A DNA stretch of 62,092 bases from an uncultured Gluconobacter sp. Lineage in GTDB: Bacteria > Pseudomonadota > Alphaproteobacteria > Acetobacterales > Acetobacteraceae. Under the pieces are notes generated by a model. That model was not told the DNA's origin. It ran no database searches and saw only the letters and a program-made list of their open reading frames with translations. The translations under genes and the position numbers were made by a program. Below are positions 18,282 to 27,949 of this stretch, piece after piece (within the stretch, counting starts at the first letter, position 1; each line of letters opens with the position of its first letter). The DNA lies in NCBI GenBank assembly GCA_937880175.1, contig CALFLO010000096.1, positions 1-62,092 of the forward strand. The letters run 5' to 3'.

Positions 18282-20798
18282 TCAGAAACCGGCGCTGATG
18301 GAACCTGTTGCAGCGAACGGTGCTGCCATCATGTAGGTCGGGGCAGTGCCCTTGATGGAGTTTCCGAAGATACCTGTCTGTGTCGTGGCATTGACGCGGG
18401 TGCCCGTCGGGAAGCCCAGATAGTGGTTGTTGGTGATGTTGGTCAGGTTGAACTTGATGTTCGGAGCCTGCAGGAAACCAAGGTTCTTGAAGCGGTAACC
18501 GACCGTAATGTCCATCTTGACGTAGCCCGGGATATGCTCGTCATTCATGAACGTGGAGTACTGCTTGGCGACATATTTCAGCTTGTAGGCGCCGAAGAGG
18601 TTTCCGTCATCGTAATCAAGGTTGAAGCCGACCTGATACTTGGGGGTGTCAGGTGCGAATTTGCCGCTTGTCCGCATATAGTCGACCTTGTTGCCGGAGC
18701 TGGACAGCAGGTTGCTGGTCGTGCGGGCATCGACATATTCGAACGAGGCATAGGGACGGATGTGATAGAAGATCGGACGCGTTCCAATTTCCGCATCTAC
18801 ACCGTTTGTGGTCTGGCCACCTGCGTTAATGTTTGTCGTGGCGTACGAGTTACAAGCATTGTCCAGACATTCGGTCTGGGAAATGAGGCGGTTCGTGAAA
18901 TTATAATGGAAGTATGTGACTGAGGCCATGACCGTCGGGCCCGTGTAACGCCAGCCAGCTTCTTCCGAAATCGAAATTTCAGGTTTCTGGTCGCTGTTGG
19001 CGTGGGTACCGTAGCCGCCGTTCTTGTAATAGGCGCCTGCGTCATACAGGGAATAATTCGTCGGGATACGGAAGTTCGTGGCACCCGAAATGAAGACCTG
19101 CATTTCCGGATTGATCTGATAGCGGATCGAGGCGGTTGGCAGCGGCTCGTAATAGGATTTGTTGATATACGGGCCGGTCGACGTATCAGGCAGCATGTTG
19201 TGACCGTCACGGGTGACGATTGCATATTTCAGGCCTGCGTCGATGGTCAGCTTGTTATGCAGCAGAGACAGGCTGTCACCGATGAACATGGTGTGCGTGC
19301 GTGTCTGCGTCAGGCTCGCGCGGTACTGGTAAGTCGTGCCGTCATTGAACACATAGTTCGGTCCGGCGCCCCAGAGATTCCATGGCGTACCATCTGCGCC
19401 AATGCCTGTCGCCGGAGCCGTCTGGGACTGTTTGGCATACTCGAACCAGTAACCGACCATCAGGCGGTTGACGCCGGTGGTAAGCGTCAGCTTCGTGACG
19501 GCACCCGGACGATATGTCGTCGTGATGGATGGTTCATAGAGCAGGGCACCCTTGGTAGGCGTCTTACCGTCAAGCGTGCCAGACATGCTCGTTGCACCCC
19601 AGCTTGTCGGAACGCTGTAGGCCGCACCGCCGCTGCCGTCGCCATACCAGAAATATGGTGTTTCCGTCAGGACGAGGTGGTCTGTCAGCTTGAAGGTGGA
19701 AGGGGCACTGGCATAGATGTTGGTGAACGGGTTCTGGTGCAGTTTATAGTAATTGGCGTCACCAGACTTGTAGGCACCATTATAGACAGTGTTGGAAATC
19801 GTGGCGCCGCTGTTATTCTTGAATGTCGTGCCGTTCGGACGCGTACAGGTGCTTCCCGAGTAACAGGATGCGACGTACTGGTCTTTCACACCGAAACCAT
19901 ACGCATCCCAGGACGCCTGGTTCACGCTCGGGGTCAGATAGTTGTAAAGGCGGTTGCCGACGATCGCCAGCGAGACGCGGTTTCCGTCACCCCAGTCGTT
20001 CACGAATTTCGCTTCAGCATGGAGCTTGCGGTTCGTTGCTTCGGAATGGATGGCGTCTTCCGTGGCATAGGAGCCGGAGAAGTAGGCGCGCAGATTGGTG
20101 TTGCCGATCTTGCCGGTGTCCAGACGCAGGAAGCCGCGCGTGTAGGCGTACGAACCGTAAGAGACGTCGAATGCGCCGCCCTTCTTCATCTTCGGGTCGA
20201 TCATGTACATGTCGACCACGCCGCCGGTGGCGCTCAGATGCGGGCTGTCGAGGTCAGCGGAACCCTGGGCGAGGCTGACCTTGCGCAGGTTTTCGGAGTC
20301 CACGATTTCCTGGGAATACACCGAGAAGGACCCGATATCGTTGATCGGGAAGCCTTCAAGCGTGAAGCCCATCTGCGACTGGTCGAGACCGCGGGCGCTC
20401 ATGTGGCTGCCCGTCAGACCGGCCGGATCGGAAGACGTAACGTTCGCACCCGGGAGCAGCGCGATCAGCTGCATCGGGTCCTGACCCGGGGCCTGCTTTT
20501 CGATGTAGTCGCGGGAGATGGCGGAAACGGACTTCGCGGAGTCCTGTTTCTGCATCAGACCACCACCAACGTCGCGGCGCGTTACGCCATCGAAATAGGT
20601 GTGATGTCCGCTGACGGAGACATGTTCTTCATGTTCGTCTGTTGGAGCCGTATTGCCCATCATGGATGGAGCGGCAGCAGCGACTTTCGTGTGGCCCTTC
20701 TTGTCAGAAGGAGCCGTGCTGTCTGCGGGTGCGGCGAATGCCGACACGGTACCAAATGCAAACAGGGCCGAAGTCGAAAGCAGGCGAGCAAGGCGCAT
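18282..20798 (-). CDS. TonB-dependent outer-membrane receptor
   Basis: An 838-aa receptor that imports a scarce ligand through the outer membrane using TonB energy. A signal peptide (MRLARLLSTSALFAFGTVSAFA) is followed by a plug domain with SVSAISRDYIEKQAPGQDP, LPGANVTSSDPAG and SLAQGSADLDSPHLSATGG, then a 22-strand barrel that ends in Phe (GSISAGF), as needed for outer-membrane insertion. The ligand is unknown; the barrel type is often annotated as a siderophore or carbohydrate receptor, but no neighbouring transport gene supports either. It is monocistronic with its own terminator. The 227-bp upstream region (20799-21025) holds no gene. A 617-aa open frame on the other strand is a shadow. 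Confidence 0.9.
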   Translation of the reverse strand: MRLARLLSTSALFAFGTVSAFAAPADSTAPSDKKGHTKVAAAAPSMMGNTAPTDEHEEHVSVSGHHTYFDGVTRRDVGGGLMQKQDSAKSVSAISRDYIEKQAPGQDPMQLIALLPGANVTSSDPAGLTGSHMSARGLDQSQMGFTLEGFPINDIGSFSVYSQEIVDSENLRKVSLAQGSADLDSPHLSATGGVVDMYMIDPKMKKGGAFDVSYGSYAYTRGFLRLDTGKIGNTNLRAYFSGSYATEDAIHSEATNRKLHAEAKFVNDWGDGNRVSLAIVGNRLYNYLTPSVNQASWDAYGFGVKDQYVASCYSGSTCTRPNGTTFKNNSGATISNTVYNGAYKSGDANYYKLHQNPFTNIYASAPSTFKLTDHLVLTETPYFWYGDGSGGAAYSVPTSWGATSMSGTLDGKTPTKGALLYEPSITTTYRPGAVTKLTLTTGVNRLMVGYWFEYAKQSQTAPATGIGADGTPWNLWGAGPNYVFNDGTTYQYRASLTQTRTHTMFIGDSLSLLHNKLTIDAGLKYAIVTRDGHNMLPDTSTGPYINKSYYEPLPTASIRYQINPEMQVFISGATNFRIPTNYSLYDAGAYYKNGGYGTHANSDQKPEISISEEAGWRYTGPTVMASVTYFHYNFTNRLISQTECLDNACNSYATTNINAGGQTTNGVDAEIGTRPIFYHIRPYASFEYVDARTTSNLLSSSGNKVDYMRTSGKFAPDTPKYQVGFNLDYDDGNLFGAYKLKYVAKQYSTFMNDEHIPGYVKMDITVGYRFKNLGFLQAPNIKFNLTNITNNHYLGFPTGTRVNATTQTGIFGNSIKGTAPTYMMAAPFAATGSISAGF

Positions 20799-21025
20799 TG
20801 TGTTTTCGGTCTTTCTCGGTCAGGTGAACTTTCAACCGAGAAAAAGCATGAGTGACGGCCCTATTTCAATCAGATGTAGGGTGATACATTATGACATGGA
20901 GGGGGTATGGCAATTTAGTCACATTTCACTGCCGTAACGGCGATAAATGACAGGAAACTCCCCATGTATTGTGACATTTGGAAGACAGAACGCGTTTTTC
21001 TGGGGACGATCGTTTCAAAATCTCA

Positions 21026-21790
21026 TCATGCGGGACGCAGGGCTTCGTCCGCGCTGTAGAGCTGTCGAATCCTTTTTGCCTGCGTGGCCGTGGGGACAAC
21101 ATCGTGGATGTTGCTGTTCAGATGCGGAATTGTTCTTCCCCGCAGGGCTGGCACCAGATCGGGCAGGGACGAAATCCGGTCCATCGGGACGAGCTGATCG
21201 ACGGCCAGCCGGCCCTGACGGTCGCAGACATACAGGGTCTGCGGACGGAACACATGGTCCATCTCGTAAACGGAAGAACAGGAATCCACGTGGTCGATCG
21301 CATCGTCCAGCGTCTGGAATGTGCGGTAAAGTGCGTTGACGGACGGATGGATCCTGACCCGTGATGTCCCGCCACGACGGGCGAAGGCCCATGCGGAGAC
21401 GAAACGCTTCACCGGATCGCGCCAGATCGCGAAGCTGGGGAGGGTCCGGCACAGATCCGGCGCGACATGCTGATAATAGCGCCACGTCTCATGCATCATG
21501 ATCCCGCCATAGAGCAGGTCACAGACCGACGTGCCGCCATTTTTGGGAACATGGATGAACAGCGCGCCGGCCTTGCGGATACGCTCGATGCGCTGGAGGC
21601 GCTTATTGCCCAGCGGCAGCCGTAGCCGCAGATCAGCGGCCCGGGCATGGACATCATTGTATTGCCGGACCCGGAAAGTGCCGCATAGCAGGCGCTGCCC
21701 AAGACCGGGTCCCTCTGCTGTCCTGCTTTCGCGGCCTGCAGGGAGGGCGCAGTCCGGTTGAACCGTTTGGGCAGCAGGGGGCGGCGTCAT
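21026..21790 (-). CDS. Sulfotransferase-family protein
   Basis: A cytosolic enzyme of about 254 aa of the Sulfotransfer_2 type, which moves sulfate from PAPS to a carbohydrate or other hydroxyl acceptor. The PAPS 5'-phosphosulfate loop is FIHVPKNGGTS, and WRDPVKRFVSAWAF is the typical 3'-phosphate-binding segment. The frame is open to 21913, but the upstream part is rich in Gln/Cys/His and the ATG at 21790 (MTPPPAAQ) is the better start. It is divergent from the cobalamin-riboswitch operon. The acceptor is unknown; a modification of surface polysaccharide is possible. Confidence 0.75.
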   Translation of the reverse strand: MTPPPAAQTVQPDCALPAGRESRTAEGPGLGQRLLCGTFRVRQYNDVHARAADLRLRLPLGNKRLQRIERIRKAGALFIHVPKNGGTSVCDLLYGGIMMHETWRYYQHVAPDLCRTLPSFAIWRDPVKRFVSAWAFARRGGTSRVRIHPSVNALYRTFQTLDDAIDHVDSCSSVYEMDHVFRPQTLYVCDRQGRLAVDQLVPMDRISSLPDLVPALRGRTIPHLNSNIHDVVPTATQAKRIRQLYSADEALRPA

Positions 21791-21964
21791 GATCGTGTCC
21801 TGATCCTGTATCTGGTGGCAGGAACACTGACGGCCGGAGATATTCGAGGCAAAGGACAGTTTGTAACGGAAAGAAAGCCATGTTGCAGAATGGTATTGTG
21901 TCAATTCAGCCACGGACTGCTGTTTGTGTTTGACTTGTCCTGCCCGGGGGGCTTCATGACACCT

Positions 21965-22150
21965 GACGGTGCCCGGTCTTCCGGGTGAAAAGGGAACGCA
22001 GTGCGAAACTGCGGCTGCCCCCGCAACTGTAAGTGCTGGCTGTGATCCTGGAACGGGGGAACAGCGCGGTTTTCAGGAGTTGAACCCACTGGCCTGCGCC
22101 GGGAAGGGGCCTGACACCGGAGCATGAGCCAGGAGACCTGCCGTCAGCAT
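21965..22150 (+). ncRNA. Cobalamin riboswitch
   Basis: The conserved blocks of the B12 element occur in order: GGTGCCCG, GGGTGAAAAGGGAA, GCGAAACTGCGGCTGCC with CCCGCAACTGTAAG, and finally the B12 box GAGCCAGGAGACCTGCC at about 22126-22142. It lies in the leader of btuB, 115 nt before the start codon, and should switch btuB-btuF-btuC-btuD off when adenosylcobalamin is plentiful. The segment between the aptamer and btuB holds the expression platform; no clear U-tract terminator is seen there, so control of translation is more likely. Confidence 0.96.
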
Positions 22151-22266
22151 GAGTTGTCCGAAGGACGGTCCGGGCGGGGTGCATCGGAACGCCGGGTCAG
22201 GCCCTGTTACGGCGGGTCTGCCTCCTTCTTGAGGGCGACGCAGAACGACGAGACATTACCATCACC

Positions 22267-24276
22267 ATGCCCCGTATTTCCTGCCTTCTCTTCGCGACGA
22301 GCATGCTTGTCGCGGTTCCCGCGCTGGCCTCCGCCCCGGCCCGGGAACCGGTGCCGCCGCAAAAGCCCAATACCCCGGCCGCCAGTTCTTCAGAGGCTGC
22401 CGCTCCTGCCCGGCAGACCACGCCCGGGACCGTAACGTCTTCCGTTCCGCAAAGCCTTCCCGAGACTGTCACGGTGACGGCTAACCGTATCCCGCAGGAC
22501 CTCAGCAAGGTCGGCTCGCAGGTTACGGTTGTGACCCAGCGTGACATTGAACTTCTCCAGCGACGCGACCTCGCGGACCTTCTGGCACGTGAACCGGGCC
22601 TCAATATGGTGCGCACGGGCGGCCCTGGTGGCACGGGTTCGATCTTCATGCGCGGCGTCAATTCGAATGAAGTGAAGGTGCGGCTGGACGGGATGGACAT
22701 CAACGATCCGTCCACGCCGGCCGGGGCATTTGATACGGCGCAGTTTCTGACGGACGGTCTGGCCCGGGTGGAAATTCTGCGTGGCCCGCAGAGCGGCCTG
22801 TATGGTGCGGATGCGATGGGCGGCGTCATCGACATGACGACCAAGCAGGGGCAGGGACCGCTGCATGGTTTTGTCCGTCTTGAAGGCGGCAGCTATTCCA
22901 CCAAGAACCAGACGGCCGGTTTCTCGGGGTCACTGCATCGCTTTCACTACATGGTTGAAGTCTCGCATAACCATGTCGGCGATTATCAGGCCGTGCCGAA
23001 AGCCATTCGCGCGCAGGTTCATGACCATGACGTCGCCTCCAACCGAAACGACAACCGCACGGCCAATGTGCGGCTCGGTTATGACGTGACAGACAATTTC
23101 GATCTCGGCTTTACGGCGCATCTGACGCAGGCGGATTACGAATACGTCGCCGATGATTACAGCTCCTATCCGGCGCTCCCGTCAGCCCAGCAGAATGAGA
23201 GCGACCTCAAACAGGCCATTCTGCGCGGCACGGCGCATCTGAAGTCCTTTAAGGGCGTGTTCGAGCAGACGCTGGGCGTTGGGTACATCACCTATCGCCG
23301 TCATGACATTACTGCTGGCGATCCGGAAATCAGTTCCAACCGTGGTGACCGCCTGAAGGTGGACTGGCAGGGCCTGACCCATCTCGGCCATAACGGCTCC
23401 TTCCTCGTGGGCTATGACTATATTCGCGAGCGGATCATGACCCCGGTTGCAGCCCAGACCACGACGAATGCCGCCTGGGGCCAGCTTGAAGGTCACTGGC
23501 ACGATATTCTCTTCGGTTCAGCCAATATCCGCTACGACAACAATTCCCGTTACGGCAATTACGTGACCTGGCGTGTCGCCCCGGCCGTGAAGATCCCCGG
23601 TACCGGTCTGACGCTGAAGGCCAGCGGTGGTTCGGGCTTCCATGGTCCCTCGCTGAACCAGCTTTTCGTCAGCTATCCGGCTTATTACTCCCTTGCCAAC
23701 CCGAACCTGCGGGCCGAGCGTCTTCTGGGCTTCGATGCCGGGTTCGAGGAACGTCTTCTGGGCGGCAAGCTGACCTTTGGTGCCGATTATTACGGCAACC
23801 ATGTCCGCAACCTCATCAATTACGCACTGTCGGGTTACAACTACACCTATATCAACGTCGCCCGCGCGCAGACGCATGGTGTGGAAGCTTTCGTTGATTA
23901 CCGCATCATCAAGAGCGTGGATCTGCGCGGCACCTATACCTGGACGGACGCCACGGATCGCAGCACGGGCGCGGCCCTGGTGCGCCGGCCCCGCCACAAG
24001 GCCACGGCCAGCGTCATCTGGACGCCGACCAAGCGCCTGAGCATCACGCCGAGCCTGCTTTATGTCAGTGGCTGGCATGACCTCGACCGTTACACGTCCA
24101 TGAACACGATCGGTCATGACTATGTGACGGTAAATATTGCCGCGGAATACAAGCTGGCGAATTTCGTTACCCTGTTCGCGCGCGGCGACAATCTTGGGAA
24201 CCGGTATTACGAAAACCCGGTCGGCTATCTCCAGCCGGGCCGGTCCTTCTACGGTGGTGTGACATTTGGCCTCTAA
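22267..24276 (+). CDS. btuB: TonB-dependent vitamin B12 receptor BtuB
   Basis: A 669-aa outer-membrane receptor for cobalamins. Signal peptide at residues 1-22, a Pro/Ala-rich linker, then the TonB box ETVTVTAN at 66-73. The plug domain shows LLAREPGLNMVRTGG, FMRGVNSNEVKVRLDGMDINDP and EILRGPQSGLYGADAMGGVI. The barrel ends in GVTFGL with an aromatic-near terminus. The upstream cobalamin riboswitch and the following B12 ABC-transporter genes identify the ligand. First gene of a four-gene operon. Confidence 0.93.
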   Translation: MPRISCLLFATSMLVAVPALASAPAREPVPPQKPNTPAASSSEAAAPARQTTPGTVTSSVPQSLPETVTVTANRIPQDLSKVGSQVTVVTQRDIELLQRRDLADLLAREPGLNMVRTGGPGGTGSIFMRGVNSNEVKVRLDGMDINDPSTPAGAFDTAQFLTDGLARVEILRGPQSGLYGADAMGGVIDMTTKQGQGPLHGFVRLEGGSYSTKNQTAGFSGSLHRFHYMVEVSHNHVGDYQAVPKAIRAQVHDHDVASNRNDNRTANVRLGYDVTDNFDLGFTAHLTQADYEYVADDYSSYPALPSAQQNESDLKQAILRGTAHLKSFKGVFEQTLGVGYITYRRHDITAGDPEISSNRGDRLKVDWQGLTHLGHNGSFLVGYDYIRERIMTPVAAQTTTNAAWGQLEGHWHDILFGSANIRYDNNSRYGNYVTWRVAPAVKIPGTGLTLKASGGSGFHGPSLNQLFVSYPAYYSLANPNLRAERLLGFDAGFEERLLGGKLTFGADYYGNHVRNLINYALSGYNYTYINVARAQTHGVEAFVDYRIIKSVDLRGTYTWTDATDRSTGAALVRRPRHKATASVIWTPTKRLSITPSLLYVSGWHDLDRYTSMNTIGHDYVTVNIAAEYKLANFVTLFARGDNLGNRYYENPVGYLQPGRSFYGGVTFGL

Positions 24277-25138
24277 GGCGTTCCTTCACGTCCTTTCAGC
24301 CCCGATGGCAGTCCTGCTGCTGTCGGGCCTGATGGCGGGTGTGCTTACCGGACCGGCCAGCGCTGCTCCGGTAAGCACCCGCGTCGTTTCCCTGAACCTG
24401 TGCACGGACGAACTGCTGCTCGAACTGGCAGAGCCGTCCCATATTCTCGGCCTCAGCCCATTGGCCACGGACTGCGCGGAATCCGTCCGTTGCGAGGCTG
24501 CCAAGTCTTATCCTGTCCAGCGTCCTGATGGCGAAAACCTTGTCGTCACCTATCCCGATGTTGTTCTGGACGGGACATGGCACCGCCCGACCGTTCCGCT
24601 CGTGACCGATGCGCTGCATGTCCCGTTCGTGCAGCTTCCTTCCATTGCATCTCTGGCGGATATTCCTACCCAGATCCGTACGGTCGCCCACGCCATTGGC
24701 GAGGATACGCGCGGCGAGGAGATGATCCGCGCCTTCGGTGAGCGTCTGGAAAGCCTCCGTCCCGCCCAGCCGGACAGGATCCTGACAGCCACGGTCATCG
24801 GGGCGAATCTTGCGGGAGAAGAGGGCGGCCTGATTTCCGATCTGCTGAAACGCGCCGGCTTCCGCCTGTCCGCGTCCGAACGCCCGGATGGCACCATCGC
24901 GCTGGAAACACTGATCGCCCATCCGCCGGATCTTCTGGTGACGGGCATGATTTCTGAAGGCGCCTCTTTAGCAGAGGATGTCGTGCATCATCCCGCTTTG
25001 CGGGACCGCTTCACGGGCGCGCATCTTCTGGCGCTTCCCGGCCGCCTGACCATGTGCGGCACGCCCGATACTCTCGATGCGCTGACCGCACTGATCGCTG
25101 CGCATGACCGTCTGACTGGTACGGAGCCTTCGCCATGA
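24266..25138 (+). CDS. btuF: Cobalamin ABC transporter, periplasmic binding protein BtuF
   Basis: Periplasmic protein of up to 290 aa with the type III solute-binding fold. It carries an N-terminal signal sequence (hydrophobic LLLSGLMAGVLTGPASA, cleavage before AAPVSTRVV) and the typical opening strand RVVSLNLCTDELLLEL. It should deliver cobalamin from BtuB to BtuCD. The TTG at 24266 overlaps btuB by 11 bp; an ATG at 24305 would also leave a complete signal peptide, so the exact start is uncertain. The end overlaps btuC by an ATGA. Confidence 0.88.
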   Translation: MASKAFLHVLSAPMAVLLLSGLMAGVLTGPASAAPVSTRVVSLNLCTDELLLELAEPSHILGLSPLATDCAESVRCEAAKSYPVQRPDGENLVVTYPDVVLDGTWHRPTVPLVTDALHVPFVQLPSIASLADIPTQIRTVAHAIGEDTRGEEMIRAFGERLESLRPAQPDRILTATVIGANLAGEEGGLISDLLKRAGFRLSASERPDGTIALETLIAHPPDLLVTGMISEGASLAEDVVHHPALRDRFTGAHLLALPGRLTMCGTPDTLDALTALIAAHDRLTGTEPSP

Positions 25139-26121
25139 ACCGCTACGCGCTGACCGTCGCCATACTCGGCGCACTGGTTCTGGCCCTCGCCATCCTGTCA
25201 CTGGCCGCAGGCCCGGCGGGAATTGGCGTTATTCAGGGCCTGTCCGACATGCTGCATGGCCGTGAGACGATCGCTGCGACCATTATCGGCCAGATCCGTC
25301 TGCCGCGCATGATCCTCGCCTTGCTGATCGGCGGAACGCTCGGCCTGTCGGGTGCGGCGCTTCAGGGACTGGTCCGCAATCCGCTCGCCGATCCGGGTGT
25401 GCTGGGGATTTCGGGTTGTGGCGCGCTCGGGGCGGTTCTCGTCTTCTATACCGGCGTCTCGGCTTTGTGGGCGCCTGCGCTTCCGCTGGCGGCGTTGTCC
25501 GGTGCCGGGCTTGCGACACTCCTGCTTCTGGCCCTCACGCGCGGCGGTACGCTGGTTCTGGTGCTTGCCGGTGCGGCGCTGGGCTCCATGAGCGCCGCGC
25601 TTCTGGCCCTGACGCTCAATCTCGTGCCAAGCCCCTATGCGTCCTACGAAATCATGCACTGGCTCATGGGTTCCCTGTCCCACGCCAGCCTGCATGACGT
25701 GCTGATTGCCGCGCCCGGTCTTCTGATCGGTTCGGTCCTGCTGTTCAGTACCGCACGTTCCCTCGACGCCCTGACCTTGGGCGAAGACGTTGCCCAGACG
25801 ATGGGCTTTCCCCTGCGTGCGGTGCAGTGGCGCGTCGTGCTTGGAACGGCGCTCGCCGTTGGCAGCGGTGTGGCGGTTGCGGGTGGTATCGGGTTCGTGG
25901 GTCTCGTTATGCCGCATCTGCTGCGCCCGCTCGCCGGAGCGCGCCCGTCGCGCCTTCTGCTGCCGTCTGCGCTGGGTGGTGCGGCGCTTCTGCTGGCTGC
26001 GGATCTGTTCGTGCGCCTGCCTGTCAGCGGTGCCGAACTGCAACTCGGCGTCGTGACGTCCCTGATCGGAACGCCGGTCTTTTTCTGGCAGGTCTGGCGC
26101 CTGCGTGGACGGCCGGTATGA
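25135..26121 (+). CDS. btuC: Cobalamin ABC transporter permease BtuC
   Basis: Inner-membrane permease of 328 aa in the FecCD family, with about ten hydrophobic segments. Seen: IRLPRMILALLIGGTLGLSG, ALQGLVRNPLADPGVLGISG and, near the end, GGIGFVGLVMPHLLRPLAG, the coupling-helix region that contacts the ATPase. Translational coupling to btuF by ATGA and to btuD by close spacing. Confidence 0.92.
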   Translation: MNRYALTVAILGALVLALAILSLAAGPAGIGVIQGLSDMLHGRETIAATIIGQIRLPRMILALLIGGTLGLSGAALQGLVRNPLADPGVLGISGCGALGAVLVFYTGVSALWAPALPLAALSGAGLATLLLLALTRGGTLVLVLAGAALGSMSAALLALTLNLVPSPYASYEIMHWLMGSLSHASLHDVLIAAPGLLIGSVLLFSTARSLDALTLGEDVAQTMGFPLRAVQWRVVLGTALAVGSGVAVAGGIGFVGLVMPHLLRPLAGARPSRLLLPSALGGAALLLAADLFVRLPVSGAELQLGVVTSLIGTPVFFWQVWRLRGRPV

Positions 26122-26131
26122 GGAGCGCGCC

Positions 26132-26902
26132 ATGATCCTCCAGACAGACACGATCAGCCTGACCCTTCAGGGCAACAGGCTTCTCAACGATATCGCGCTG
26201 GACGTGCGGCCCGGCGAAGTCCTTGGCCTGATTGGTCCTAACGGTGCAGGCAAGAGCACATTGCTGCGCATCATGGCCGGACTGCTGCGCCCCGAGACTG
26301 GCCGCGTCCTGCTGGATGGGCAGGATCTGTTCACCATGCCCCCCGAGCAGCGGGGGCGTCATCTGGCGTACCTCCCACAGGAAGCGCCTGCTGCCGTCGG
26401 CATGAGTGTGCGGGATGTGGTTACCCTCGGGCGGCTGCCCCATCGCCGCACGGCCTCGGCGGAACAGGATGCAACTGCCGTGCAGCAGGCGCTTGATGCG
26501 GTCGGGATGAGTGCGTTCGCTGATCGGTCTTCAGCCCGTCTTTCAGGTGGCGAACGTGCCCGCGTCCTGCTCGCCCGCGCCCTTGCGGTTCAGGCCCCGA
26601 TCCTGCTGGCGGACGAACCTGTTGCGGCCCTTGATCCCGCGCAGGCCCTGACGGTCATGGATCTGTTCGGCCAGTGCGCTGTTCAGGGGCAGGCCGTGGC
26701 GGTCGTTCTGCACGATCTGGCGCTCGCGGCCCGCTTTTGCACGCGCATTGCCGTTATGTCGCAGGGCCGCCTCGTCAGTATTGGCACCCCTGCCGAAGTG
26801 CTGACGGACACCCTGTTCGCCGAAGTTTACGGCGTGGCGGTGCGACGCTGCGGCGAGGTTGCCGTGCCCTGGTCGCTGGTTTCGAGTACGCGACGCCCAT
26901 AA
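26132..26902 (+). CDS. btuD: Cobalamin ABC transporter ATP-binding protein BtuD
   Basis: Cytosolic ATPase of 256 aa. Walker A GPNGAGKST at residues 35-43, Q-loop YLPQEAP, signature LSGGERARVLLARAL, Walker B PILLADEPVAALDP, and the switch His in VLHDLALAARF. The start at 26132 is preceded by GAGGAG; an in-frame ATG at 26105 lies inside btuC and lacks a site. The last 76 bp overlap the convergent SBF-type transporter gene, which is unusual. Confidence 0.92.
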   Translation: MILQTDTISLTLQGNRLLNDIALDVRPGEVLGLIGPNGAGKSTLLRIMAGLLRPETGRVLLDGQDLFTMPPEQRGRHLAYLPQEAPAAVGMSVRDVVTLGRLPHRRTASAEQDATAVQQALDAVGMSAFADRSSARLSGGERARVLLARALAVQAPILLADEPVAALDPAQALTVMDLFGQCAVQGQAVAVVLHDLALAARFCTRIAVMSQGRLVSIGTPAEVLTDTLFAEVYGVAVRRCGEVAVPWSLVSSTRRP

Positions 26903-27849
26903 CGCCGTGCCAGCAATGTGCAGGTGAAGAGCTGGATCTGGTGATAGATCATCAGTGGCAGCACGATGATGCCAACCGATGCTGCAGGGAAAATGACGCT
27001 TGCCATCGGCACGCCTGATGCCAGCGACTTCTTCGAACCGCAGAACTGGAGCGCGATCTTGTTCTCGGTGGTCTGTCCCAGACCGTCGCCCATCAGATGC
27101 GACAGCACCAGAACCAGCGCCAGCATGAAACTGTCGAGCAGCGCCACTTCCAGCAGATGCGCGCCCGAAACCCGGTGCCAGATCCCTTCGACCACGGCCG
27201 AACTGAACGCCGTATACACCACCACGATAATGGACCCGCGATCGGTGAACGAGATCAGGATCTTGTGCCTGCGCACGATCGGCCCGACCCATTTCTGAAG
27301 GATCTGTCCCAGTGCAAATGGCAGCAGCAGCTCTTTGCCTACGTCGAGAATGGACTCAAGTGGCGAATGTCCTGCCCCCACATGCCCGAGCACCAGCCCC
27401 GTCAGCAGTGGGGTGAGTGCGATGCCCGCGATGTTGGAGACCGTCGCCGCGCAGATCGCCGCCGGGACATTGCCCTTCGCGATGGAGGTCAGCGCAATGG
27501 AGGACTGCACGGTGGACGGCAGGCAGCACAGGAACAGGATGCCCGACCACAGCTCTTCACCGAACAGGGCATCGGGGAAGATGGTCCGGAACAGCAGATG
27601 CAGCCCGATCCCCAGCAGCGGAAACAGTGCGAACGTGCAGAGCAGCACGCTTCCCTGAAGCTTCCAGTCCTTCACGCTGTCCACGATGGCATGGCGTTCG
27701 AGCTTCGCGCCCTGAAAGAAGAACATGAACGTGATGAGGATTGTCACCACGTGTTGCAGGACATGCTCCATCTGCCCGCGGCAGGGGAGGAAGGAGGCCA
27801 GCACGATGGCGGCAATGAGGGACAGGAGAAAGGGGTCGAGACGCTTCAT
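26827..27849 (-). CDS. SBF-like (bile acid:Na+ symporter family) transporter
   Basis: Inner-membrane protein of 340 aa with about ten hydrophobic segments, resembling the YfeH branch of the bile acid:sodium symporter superfamily. Seen: LFLCCLPSTVQSSIALTSIAKGN (the conserved crossover segment after helix 4) and FCGSKKSLASGVPMASV in the second half. Despite the family name bacterial members transport varied organic anions; the substrate here is unknown. The C-terminal ~25 residues are encoded antisense to the end of btuD and look unconserved. Divergent from the GH32 gene, 100 bp apart. Confidence 0.85.
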   Translation of the reverse strand: MKRLDPFLLSLIAAIVLASFLPCRGQMEHVLQHVVTILITFMFFFQGAKLERHAIVDSVKDWKLQGSVLLCTFALFPLLGIGLHLLFRTIFPDALFGEELWSGILFLCCLPSTVQSSIALTSIAKGNVPAAICAATVSNIAGIALTPLLTGLVLGHVGAGHSPLESILDVGKELLLPFALGQILQKWVGPIVRRHKILISFTDRGSIIVVVYTAFSSAVVEGIWHRVSGAHLLEVALLDSFMLALVLVLSHLMGDGLGQTTENKIALQFCGSKKSLASGVPMASVIFPAASVGIIVLPLMIYHQIQLFTCTLLARRYGRRVLETSDQGTATSPQRRTATP

Positions 27850-27949
27850 GCCGCACTATGTCCGTATCAAAGCCGGACATGCAATGTCATGTCCGGCGTC
27901 ATGGTCGCCCGCTCTTTTGAAAACGGGCATCTCATGTATCCTGTCCGTC

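Noticed and set aside
19002..20855. 617-aa open frame antisense to the TonB receptor
   Set aside because: Composition (Arg/Val/Ala-rich, no domain) is typical of antisense to a GC-rich gene; the receptor frame is complete with signal, plug and barrel end.
20799..21025. Possible Fur box upstream of the TonB receptor
   Set aside because: No stretch resembles the 19-bp Fur consensus closely enough to claim it.
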